This document shows positions 11,461 to 20,700 of a DNA stretch of 64,000 nt, piece by piece (the stretch's first letter is position 1; each line of letters begins with the position of its first letter). The DNA comes from Dendrocalamus latiflorus. Its lineage: Eukaryota; Streptophyta; Magnoliopsida; Poales; Poaceae. Both the position numbers and the translations under genes were made by a program. A model generated the notes under the pieces. That model had not been told where the DNA came from. It did no database searches and saw only the letters and a list, made by a program, of their open reading frames with translations. The stretch is taken from contig CM029613.1 in assembly GCA_017311315.1 (NCBI GenBank), forward strand, positions 2,501 through 66,500. Direction: 5' to 3'.

Positions 11461-12296
11461 GTGACCTTACTTTCTGGCATAGGAGACTTGGTCATATTGG
11501 ATTTGACCATTTGACCAGAGTTAGCGGCCACGATCTCATTCGTGGTCTGCCGAAACTCAAGATGGTCAAAGATCTAGTTTGCGCTCCATACCAGCACGGC
11601 AAGATGGTTGCCGCTTTTCATCCTCCGGTCACAGTGACTATGACCGATGCACCAGGACAGCTGCTTCATATGGACACAGTTGGACCAGCTCGAGTGTAGT
11701 CAGCAGGAGGGAAGTGGTATGTTCTTGTCGTGGTCAATGACTTCTCGAGGTACTATTGGGTGTTTTTCTTAGCCTCGAAGGATGAGACATTTACACATTT
11801 TCGAGGTCTTTTTAGTAGGCTTTCTGTTGAGCTCCCGGGTGCCTTACGAGCGATCCGCAGTGACAATGGCACGGAGTTCAAGAATTCCTACTTTGAGATG
11901 TTCTAGGATGAGACAGGTGTAGAGCACCAGTTCTCTTCTCCGCACGTCCCACAGCAGAATGGCGTCGTGGAGAGGAAGAACCGTACCTTGGTTGAGATGG
12001 CCAGGACGATGCTTGATGAGTATTCTACACCTAGGAAGTTTTGGGCTGAGGCTGTTGCGACCGCGTACCATGTTTTGAACAGTGTTTTTCTTCGGGCACA
12101 CTTGCATCGCACTTCTTATGAGTTGAGATATGGGCGAAAACCCAGTGTCTCGCATTTTCGTGTGTTTGGTTGCAAGTGTTTTATTCTGAAGTCCGGGAAC
12201 CTAGTCAAGTTCGAGTCATGTTCTTGTGATGGTATCTTTCTAGGTTACTCGGCTTCTTCGCGGGCGTATAGGGTTTGAAATTGCGAGTCTAATAAG
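11461..12296 (+). pseudogene. pol: pol: integrase, broken
   Basis: The N-terminal zinc-binding region begins FWHRRLGH, with His codons at 11478 and 11493. It should end Cys-x2-Cys, but reads CAPY: the second Cys position is Tyr (11589-11591). The catalytic core keeps its triad: Asp at 11673 (HMDTVGP), Asp at 11862 (RSDNGTEF) and Glu at 11970 (QQNGVVERKNRT), giving D-x62-D-x35-E. In-frame stops sit at TAG 11697-11699, TAG 11904-11906 and TGA 12276-12278. The family inserts cDNA into host DNA; this copy cannot make an intact protein. The C-terminal part (FRVFGCKCF, FLGYS) is recognisable up to ~12275. Confidence 0.92.
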
Positions 12297-12662
12297 TTGG
12301 TAGAGACCTGTGAGGTGACCTTTGACGAAGCCAGTCCGGGGACTAGGCCTGATATCTCAGGTTCTTTAGAGCAGTCCAAGCCCATCTTTGTGGATGATGA
12401 GGATGATGGAGATGAGGGTTGTCTACCCGATCCAGTTCCTCATCCTCCCCTTGAGGTGCCTTCTTCCACTGCACCTCCAGACCATCAGCTCATGCCTTCT
12501 GCTTCTTCTGGAGCTAGTAGCTCTGTTCCTTCCTCATCAGCTCATGAGGTAGAGGCCACTTCTTCTTCTTATCCAGGACCTCCCCGACATATCCAGAAAG
12601 ACCATCCTTCCGAGCAGATGATTGGAGACATCTTTGAGCGAGTCACACGCTAAAAATCTGGC
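12297..12662 (+). pseudogene. pol: pol: integrase-reverse transcriptase linker
   Basis: Open in the same frame from LVETCEVTFDE (12297) to TAA at 12651-12653. It is acidic, then rich in Ser and Pro, ending in HIQKDHPSEQMIGD, a string commonly found just before the copia reverse transcriptase. It is the usual low-complexity spacer and has no catalytic motif. Confidence 0.8.
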
Positions 12663-13480
12663 ATGTCACATTTCTGTCTCGATTATGCCTTTGTTGCTTC
12701 TTTCGAGCCCAAGGACGTTTGTCATGCTCTATCTGATGAGTCCTGGGTCAATGCCATTCATGAGGAGCTAGAGAATTTCGAAAGAAACAAGGTCTGGTCG
12801 CTTGTTGAGCCCCCTCGAGGTCACAATGTCATTGGAACTAAGTGGGTATTCAAGAACAAGCAGAGTGAGGATGGGGTTGTCATTCGGAACAAGGCTAGAC
12901 TGGTAGCTCAGGGCTTCTCCCAGGTTGAGGGTCTAGATTTTGAGGAGACCTTTGCCCCTGTCGCTAGACTTGAGGCCATTAGAATCCTGCTTGCTTTTGC
13001 GGCTTCTAAGGGTTTCAAGCTTTACCAGATGGATGTCAAGAGTGCCTTCCTCAATGGCTTTATTGAGGAAGAAGTTTATGTGAGATAGCCTCCAGGTTTC
13101 GAGAACCCCAAATACCCAAACCATGTCTACAAGCTTTCCAAAGCCTTGTATGGACTTAAGCAGGCCCCTAGAGCTTGGTATGAGAGGCTTAAGTACTATT
13201 TGTTAAGTCATGGTTTTGAGATGGGTAAGGTGGATAAGACCTTGTTCATTCGCTGGCGTGGCGCTGACCTTCTGCTCGTCCAGATTTATGTGGATGACAT
13301 CATCTTTGGCGGCTCTTCTCATACTCTTGTTTCACAGTTCTCGGATGTCATGAGCACCGAGTTTGAGATGAGTATGATAGGTGAGTTGACTTTCTTCCTT
13401 GGCTTCCAGATCAAGCAGACTCGGGAGGGTACTTTCTTGCATCAAGGCTAGTACACTCGTGACCGCCTGAGACGTTTGAC
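12663..13480 (+). pseudogene. pol: pol: reverse transcriptase, broken
   Basis: Classic Ty1-copia reverse transcriptase: WVNAIHEELENFERNKVW, the KARLVAQGFSQ block, FAPVARLEAIR, then QMDVKSAFLNG with the first catalytic Asp at 13032. After it come YGLKQAPRAWYERL and the YVDD box (13287-13298). The frame is the same as that of protease and integrase. It is broken by TAG at 13086-13088, in front of the conserved PPGFENP, and by TAG at 13449-13451. A frameshift follows near 13470. The enzyme would copy the genomic RNA into cDNA. All catalytic aspartates remain, so loss of function comes from stops and frame loss, not from active-site change. Confidence 0.93.
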
Positions 13481-14235
13481 ATGAGTGATGGCAAGCCAGT
13501 GTCGACTCCCATGGCATCCATAGCTTCTCTTGACCCAGATGAGGACGGCGAGCCAGTTGATCAGAAGGAGCATCGCATCATGATTGGCTCTCTTATACCT
13601 CACTGCCTCGAGACCGGACATACACTTCACTGTGTGTCTTTGTGCTCGGTTTCAAGCTTCTCCTCGCGTATCTCACCACCAGGCGGTGAAGCGCATCCTT
13701 CGGTACCTTCGAGCTACCATTGACTATGGTATCTAGTACTCTTCCTCGTCCTATCTTTCCTTGAGAGCCTACTCGAATGCAGACTTTGCTAGCTGTAGGA
13801 TAGATAGGAAGAGCACTTCTGGCACCTGCCAATTCATTGGCACTTCTCTTGTTTTGTGGTCTTCTAGGAAGCAGTCCGGTGTTGCACAGTCCACCGCAGA
13901 GGCCGAGTACGTTGCTGCCGCCAGTTGTTGCAGCCAGGTACTTTGGATGGTCTCGACCTTGCGGGACTTTGGGTTAGCTATAGACAGTGTTTCACTCTTC
14001 TGTGATAACACTTCGGCTATTAACATTGCTAAGAACCCAGTGCGGCACTCTCGGACCAAGCATATTGATATTCGATATCACTTCCTTAGACCATGTAGAG
14101 AAGGGTGACATAGTGCTCCAGTTTGTGGAGAGTGACCACCAGTTAGCCGATATATTTACCAAGCCTTTGGATAGCTCTAGGTTTTCAGCTCTGCGGGGAG
14201 AGCTTAGGGTGGTTTGTCCTTATGGACTGTTGTGA
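13481..14235 (+). pseudogene. pol: pol: RNase H and C-terminus, broken
   Basis: The stretch MSDGKPVSTPMAS (13481) is in a shifted frame; the main frame returns near 13596. TAG at 13734-13736 interrupts it shortly before RAYSNADFA. The RNase H signature is clear: DRKSTSGTCQFIGTSLVLW, then STAEAEYVAAA, LFCDNTSAI and RTKHIDIRYHFLR. A further frameshift near 14092 moves the last 45 or so residues (KGDIVLQF, LADIFTKPL) into a third frame, which ends at TGA 14233-14235. RNase H removes the RNA strand during cDNA synthesis. Confidence 0.92.
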
Positions 14236-15932
14236 GGGGGAGCTTTGTGCTTTACTGTTTTACTCTATATTATCATGCTCTTGCTCCTTTCTGTCGCATT
14301 GCATTTGGGTGCATTTGGGATAGTCCTTTTAGCATAGGTTAGAGTGGTTCTCTTGCCGAGTTGCTTAGACTTCTTTCTCTCATCTTGTGATTCTAGGACG
14401 CTGCTTATTAGCTATTTCTCTTCTCACTAGGTTGAGCTCACTCACTGCTTGAAGGTTCTAGCAAGGGTTGGGCCACCCTTGGGTAGACAGGGTACGTGTT
14501 TGCTCCTTAGTGTGCTAGATGATCAACTGATAGTCCTAGAGCCATATGGGGTAGATGAGAGTCAGTCTGAGCCATAGTATCCTCTTTATCTTATCTATGC
14601 TTTAAGGACTACCTCTTCTGTTTTTCTTCCCAGCTTCTCGTATTTATCGCTTTGGTTCAGGGGGAGTTCATTTGGGAGCTTCTAGATCTTAATGTTGACA
14701 TAACTCAACTTGAACTAAAAGTGCATCTCATATTAAGGGGGAGCTGGATTTTCTGCATTTCTTTCTGCATTATAATATAACTACATGGAGCCTTAATTAT
14801 TATCCTGTTATGACATGTTTACAATGCTTTACATCTTGCCATGATCTGTGCTTATTTGCTAGATATATCATGACTTTATATGTGTAGTCACGTCTTTGCC
14901 ATGATAGGTTGATTAAAATGCTCAACTTGAACTAATTCATGTCATGTTAGCTCTTGACACTAGTCTTTCTTTAGTTATCTTTTTATGATTCATGCCATGT
15001 CAAATGAGCTGAGTTGAGTCTTGAATCTATATTGAGCTTTAGATTGAGCTATGTTAGTTCCTTGATGAAACATGAGTTAGTACAACCTTTTAAGAAAGCA
15101 AAAATATCTCTTTTGTGCGAAACAACTGATCTCACCAATTCTTTTTCATGAGACAACTTGCCATTGCACTAGGCATGAGCTCAGGGGGAGTTTTGGATGA
15201 CCAAGACTATTTTCTTAAGCTTCTCGTTTAAAGTAGTTGCATAAGGCTTGAGATCTAGCATATAGCTAAAAATGTTGGTTGGAGACAATCATGAGCTTTA
15301 AAAGAAAAATTTATGACAAATGTGCATCATTTGCTTAATTATACAAAAAGATCAAGTACTTGAACAATTGTTTCTCTCTTGAACTAATAGCACTCTAAAA
15401 TGATTCAATACTAGCTTCTTGGTTCCACTTCGCTTATTGACATGTCCTGCATCATCTATGGATACCTCTAGCTAGACTAGAATCATGATTGACTTGACAT
15501 GCTAAGGAATTCTACTAAATTTTCAGATTGTGACTTATTTGGCTTAGCTTGCTTATACATGTTTTGTCATGATCTTCTTAGCGTTCTTATCGATTATGGC
15601 TTGATGTAATAATGCACGGTCATTTTGGATAATCTTCATGGCTCTAAATGCTTAGAATAGACCAACTTCAGCCATTTCATCCATTTTTGTGACCTTATTC
15701 TCTCTTTTGCATCCTTGATGTGTTTATTGCCAAAAGGGGGAGAATAGCGGAGAAAAAGCCATTTGGGATCTTTCTAGAGCTTTGGAGAACAATTTGCTCT
15801 TTCTTTTGTAGCTCTAGTGTTCCTTCTGTCGACATGGTCTTGAGCTTCTTTGTTTTCTTTTGGACCATGCTTGACACTCTTTCTTTTTCAAACTCAACTT
15901 TGCGCTTTTTCTGGGTTTATCAATATACTCAT
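14236..15932 (+). other. Noncoding 3' internal region with repeated GGGGGAG tracts
   Basis: About 1.7 kb between pol and the 3' LTR, AT-rich, with no convincing ORF and no envelope-like protein. GGGGGAG occurs at 14236-14242, 14660-14666, 14737-14743, 15184-15190 and 15736-15742, and again in the final tract before the LTR. Multiplied polypurine tracts in this position are a known Sirevirus trait. A possible 89-residue frame at 15720-15989 runs into the LTR and has no recognisable motif. Confidence 0.75.
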
Positions 15933-15942
15933 AAGGGGGAGA
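15933..15942 (+). other. Polypurine tract (plus-strand primer)
   Basis: AAGGGGGAGA lies one base before the TG of the 3' LTR, the standard location of the plus-strand priming site. Confidence 0.92.
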
Positions 15943-16475
15943 TTGAGAGACCATGTGGTTATGACCCCATGTTTGTGATGAGTAATTGACATCGGTTTAG
16001 GAAAGTCGAGTTTGGTTTATGTGGTTCGGACCATGTCGTTGCATGGTGCAATCGGTTTCGGTCAGGACTTGGTCAAACCTGGTCAAAGTGATTAGGATGC
16101 ATATTCTCTTGATTTGACAGGTTTGGGCTCTTTCATGCATAAGTTGGTTCATTGATGCTATTTATACTTACATGTGTCGAGCGGTGCCATTTGATGTGTT
16201 TCTTGTCTGTGATGGCTGCAGGACGTCGAGGCGGAGTCGTGGCGAGGCACGAGGTGACCGGACTAGGCACAGGCGGTGTCGAGGTCAGAACGGTCGGATG
16301 TGTCGAAGACAACGGAGACTCGAGGTGATTGTGAGGCTTGGACGACAAGGAACGCGGAAGCTTCCCGGAAGTTGTAGGAGGGGCGTTTCGATAAAAGCGC
16401 AAAGCTGCACAGGTGGAAGCGGTTCTGTTCGGGGTTTAGCGGGCATAACGGGTTGGAGACCTGTTAGCCAAAGGT

Positions 16476-16483
16476 TATAAATA
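16476..16483 (+). promoter_or_regulatory. TATA box in 3' LTR
   Basis: TATAAATA in the context GGTTATAAATAGGAG, the counterpart of the box at 7155. If active, it would transcribe outward into the satellite to the right. Confidence 0.6.
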
Positions 16484-17382
16484 GGAGAAGGATTCTCAAG
16501 TGCATGCATGTCTTGTGAGGGAGTGCATGGCTTTAGGGTTTGCTTTTAGTCAAAATAGCCTTTGGAGAGGTTGTTTTGGCTTTAGGCTTTAGTGGTTGAG
16601 GGAGACAGAGTTGTGTTGGAGGTGTGTCTCTCTCTCTCTCTCTGTTGTCTTGCTCGTAGCTCCCCTCCAAGCATGTAGGGTTCTTGGTGTTCTTGGGCTT
16701 GGGAGAGGGAGAGGATGAGTTGAGCTTTCATGTAATCATTCCTCTTGTATCAATCGCGTATGGGGACTCCTTGTAATCCTTGATTGATTAGGAATGAAAG
16801 GTCTGAGATTTATTTCCAGTTCGTGCCCTGTGTTCCCTTCGATGCTTCCTATGCTTGATTCTTGAGTTTTTGTGTTTTGAGTTGATTCTTGCTGCGGAGT
16901 GGCAAAATGGGTTGCTCTATGATGGAATTGCATTTCTAAATCCTTTGGTCATCTAGTTCCAAGAGCAATTTGATCGATCTGCAAGAATCACATTTTTCTC
17001 TTTCCTGTGTTCTTGTTCTTGTTTTAGGGTTTTGTTGGAGTTTCTGTTTTGCTCCAAAAGGATGGGATTTGTTTTGAGTCTTAGGGCCTCAAGGTTATTC
17101 TCTTGCTAATCCTTGAGTTTCATGGTCAAAGAATCTGAGATGGGATGGCAATTTAAGTTTGAAGGCAGCACTCTGTAAGGTTTCAGATTTTGGCCCAAAT
17201 CCCAGTTTCTTGCTTTCAAGTTGGATTATCATGGTTTCTAGACTCCTCTTGCTATTTAGAACCTTTTCTTGGTCTTAAGATCTGAGGAGAATAGAACCCT
17301 TTCTCTTATTTTCTTGGATTATCTCTGAAATTACAGTTTGTCAAGCTTGAATTCGGGCTGTTCGTGCTCTGGACAGAGCTAA

Positions 17383-17512
17383 CCGGTCTGATCGGTTGGT
17401 GGCTTGCGGTCTGACCACTCATGACAAGGCGGTCCGACCGGCGTGAGGGGAGCGGTCAGACTGGCGGCATCTGTGCGATCTGACCGCCCCATGCTTTGTG
17501 GTCAGACCACCG
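17383..17512. promoter_or_regulatory. Palindrome cluster in 3' LTR, CpG-decayed
   Basis: This matches the 5' LTR cluster, but several arms have changed. GCGGTCAGACCGCC in the 5' LTR reads GTGGTCAGACCACC here, with both CpG sites lost, and GCGGTCTGACCG reads GCGATCTGACCG. The pattern fits deamination of methylated cytosine. Confidence 0.7.
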
Positions 17513-17726
17513 GTGCTGTTGAAGCCCTGTTTTGTTTTTCGGTTCTTCGCTCCGTTAGTGTTATTGCCTTCTCTTCTGCTGCTTAAAGTCCTTTTTAGTT
17601 CTTGATGCTCTTTTCTTCATAACTTTGTAGCTATTGGAGAGGAATCGTTCCGTGAGCATTTTTGGGGAGCAATTTTTTTAGTCGACATTCACCCCTCCCC
17701 CCCTCTGTCGCCATTTCAGTCCAACA

Positions 17727-17731
17727 GTCGC
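17727..17731. repeat. Target-site duplication, right copy (GTCGC)
   Basis: GTCGC follows the CA end of the 3' LTR, and the interrupted satellite monomer resumes as atcacatttgg. Confidence 0.95.
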
Positions 17732-20700
17732 ATCACATTTGGGCGAAAGCGTGACCCATAGCTTAAGATTTTCCCCTTTTCTAGTCACATGTGATGTTTT
17801 TCGCATCACATTTGACCGGAAGCGTGACCTATAGCTCATGATTTTCAGCTTTTCTAGTTGTTCAAGGGTTACCGGAGCAGTCGGGGGAATTTTGATTCTT
17901 GGAGAAGATTCGGCCGAAAGCGTAGCTACAGCTCACGATTTTTATCTTTTCTAGTCGTTCCGGTGTTTCCAGAGCGGTCCGGGTATTTTCATTTTTTGAA
18001 GCACATTTGGCCGAAAGCATGACATATAACTCACGATTTTCAGCTTTTCTAGTCGTGCCAGTGTTACCGAAGCATTCTGACGATTTTTGTTTCTGGAGGC
18101 AGATTTGGTAGAAAGCGTGACCTATAGCTCACGATTTCAGCTTTTCTAGTCGTTCCACTGTTACCGGGCCAGTCCGGGGATTTTTAATTTTTGGAGCACA
18201 TTTGCCGAAAGCGTATCTATAGCTCACGATTTTCAGCTTTTCTAGTCGTTCAAGGGTTACATGAGCAGTCGAGGGAATTTTGTTTCTCGGAGTAGATTTG
18301 GCCGAAAGTGTGACCTATAACTCACGAGTTCAGCTTTTCTAGTCATCCCAGGGTTACCGGAGCTGTCCGGGGATTTTTATTTTTTGAAGCACATTTGGCT
18401 GAAAAGCGTGACCTATAGCTCACATTTTAGCTTTTCTAGTCGTTCCGGGGTTTCTGGACCAATGCGTGGATTTTTATTTTTCAGAGCACATTTGGCCGAA
18501 AGCGTCACCTATAGCTCATGATTTTCAGATTTTGTAGTCGTTCCAGGGTTACCGGGCCAGTCCGGGGATTTTCAATTTTCAGAGCACATTTGGCGAAAGC
18601 CTACCTATTGCTCACGATTTTCAGCTTTTCTAGTCGTTACAGTGTTACCAGAGCCGTCCGGGTATTTTTACTTTTCGAAGCATATTTGGCCGAAAGCGTG
18701 ACAACTCACGATTTTCAGCTTTTCTAGTCGTGCCCGGGTTACCGAAACATTTGGACGATTTTTTTTCTCGGGACAGATTTTGTCGAAAGCGTGACCTATA
18801 GCTCACGATTTCAGCTTTTCTAGTCGTTCTGGGGTTACCGGAGTAGTCCGGGGATTTTTATTTTTCGGAGCACATTTCCGAAAGCGTACCTATAGCTCAC
18901 GATTTTCAGCTTTTCTAGTCATTCCAGGGTTACCGGAGCTGTCCGGGTATTTATATATTTTGGAGCAGATTTGGCCGAAAACGTGACCTATAGCTCACGA
19001 TTTGCAGCTTTTCTAGTCGTTGCAGGGTTTACGGGCAAGTCTTGGGATTTATTTTCGGAACACATTTGGCCGAAAGAGTGATCTATAGCTCACGATTTTC
19101 AACTTTTCTAGTCGTTCCAGGGTTACCGGAGCATTCCGGGGATTTTTGTTTTTCGGAGCACATTTGGCCGAAAACGTGACCTATAGCTCACGATTTCAAC
19201 ATTTCTTGTCGTTCCGGGGTTACCGGAGCAGTCCGGGGATTTTTATTTTTTGGAGCACATTTGCACGAAAGCGTCACCTATAGCTAACGATTTTCAACTT
19301 TTCTAAACGTTCCGGTGTTACCGGAGCATTCCGGGGATTTTTGTCGCATCACATTTGGCCGAAAGGCTAACCCGTAGCTCAAGATTTTTTGCTTTTCTAG
19401 TCGTTCCGAGGTTACTGGAGGACTTCGGGGATTTTTTTCACATCACATTTGGCCGAAAGCGTGACCTATAGCTCACGATTTTCAGCTTTTCTTGTCGTTC
19501 GAGGGTTACCGGAGAAGTCGGGGGAATTTTGTTTCTCGGAGTAGATTAAGCTGAAAGCGTGACCTATAGATCACGGTTTCAGCTTTTCTAGTCGTCCCGG
19601 GATTACCGACGCAGTCCGGGGATTTTTATTTGTCGATGCACATTTGGGCGAAAGTGTGACCTATAGCTCACGATTTTCAGCTTTTCTAGTCATTCCGGGT
19701 TTACCGGACCTGTCCAGGGATTTTTATTTTTCAGAGCACATTTGGCTGAAAGCAAGACCTATAGCTCACATTATAGCTTTTCTAGTCGTTCCGGGGTTTC
19801 CGGACCAGTGCGGAGATTTTTATTTTTCGGAGCACATTTGGCCGAAAACGTTACCTATAGCTCACGATTTTTAGCTTTCCTAGTCATTCCAGGGTTACCG
19901 AGCCTGTCCGGGTATTTTTAATTTTCGGAGCACATTTGGCCGAAGGATTGACCTATAGCTCACGATTTTCAACTTTTCTTGTCATTCTAGGATTACCGGA
20001 GCATTCAGGGGATTTTTGTTTCTCGGAGCAAATTTGGCCGAAAGTGTAACCTATAGCTCACGATTTCAGCTTTTCTAGTCATCCGGCGTTACTGGAGCAG
20101 TCCGGAGATTTTTATTTTCCGGGGCACATTTGTCCGAAAACGTGACCTATAGCTAACAATTTTCAACTTTTCTAATCGTTACGGTGTCACCGGAGGATTC
20201 AAGGATTTTTGTCGCATCACATTTGGGCGAAAGGGTGACCCATAGCTCAAGATTTTCCCCTTTTCTAGTCATTCTAGGATTACAGGAGGACTCCGGGGAT
20301 TTTATTCGCATCACATTTGACCGAAAGCGTGACCTATAGCTAATGATTTACAGCTTTTCTAGTTGTTCAAGGGTTACCAGAGCAGTCGGGGGAATTTTGT
20401 TTCTTGGAGAAGATTCGGCCGAAAGCGTACCTATAGCTCACGATTTGCAGCTTTTCTAGTCGATCCGGTGTTTCTAGAGCGGTCTGGGTATTTTAATTTT
20501 TTAAAACAGATTTGGCCGAAAGTATGACCTATAACTCACGATTTTAAGCTTTTCTAGTCGTGCCAGTGTTACGGGAGCATTTCGACGATTTTTGTTTATC
20601 GGGGCATATTTGGTCGAAATAGCGACCTATAGCTCACGATTTCAGCTTTTCTAGTCATTCCGGGTTTACCAGAGTAGTCCGTGGATTTTTATTTTTCGGA

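Larger units (their letters stand above)
6633..17726 (+). mobile_element. Ty1-copia LTR retrotransposon, Sirevirus-like, degenerate
   Basis: An 11,094-bp element bounded by two direct LTRs with TG...CA ends and a 5-bp target duplication. The domain order gag, protease, integrase, reverse transcriptase, RNase H defines Ty1-copia (integrase before reverse transcriptase). Long LTRs, a primer site matching the initiator tRNA-Met 3' end, a large gag, a cluster of palindromes in each LTR and several GGGGGAG tracts before the 3' LTR are features known from the Sirevirus (SIRE/Maximus) lineage; assignment to that lineage is an inference. Coding capacity is destroyed by at least ten in-frame stops and several frameshifts, so it could move only with proteins supplied by another element. 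No envelope-like ORF is visible after RNase H. Confidence 0.95.
15944..17726 (+). repeat. 3' LTR (1,783 bp)
   Basis: It starts TGAGAGACCATGTGG and ends TTTCAGTCCAACA. It keeps a 345-bp segment (17022-17366) missing from the 5' LTR. A CT run lies at 16628-16643, longer than in the 5' LTR. The palindromes at 17383-17512 are partly decayed, mostly at CpG positions. GTCGC of the target duplication follows directly. Confidence 0.95.

Noticed and set aside
15720..15989. 89-codon frame at the end of the internal region, considered as an envelope-like ORF
   Set aside because: Too short, crosses the polypurine tract into the LTR, and is only a Phe-rich stretch without a signal peptide or recognised domain.
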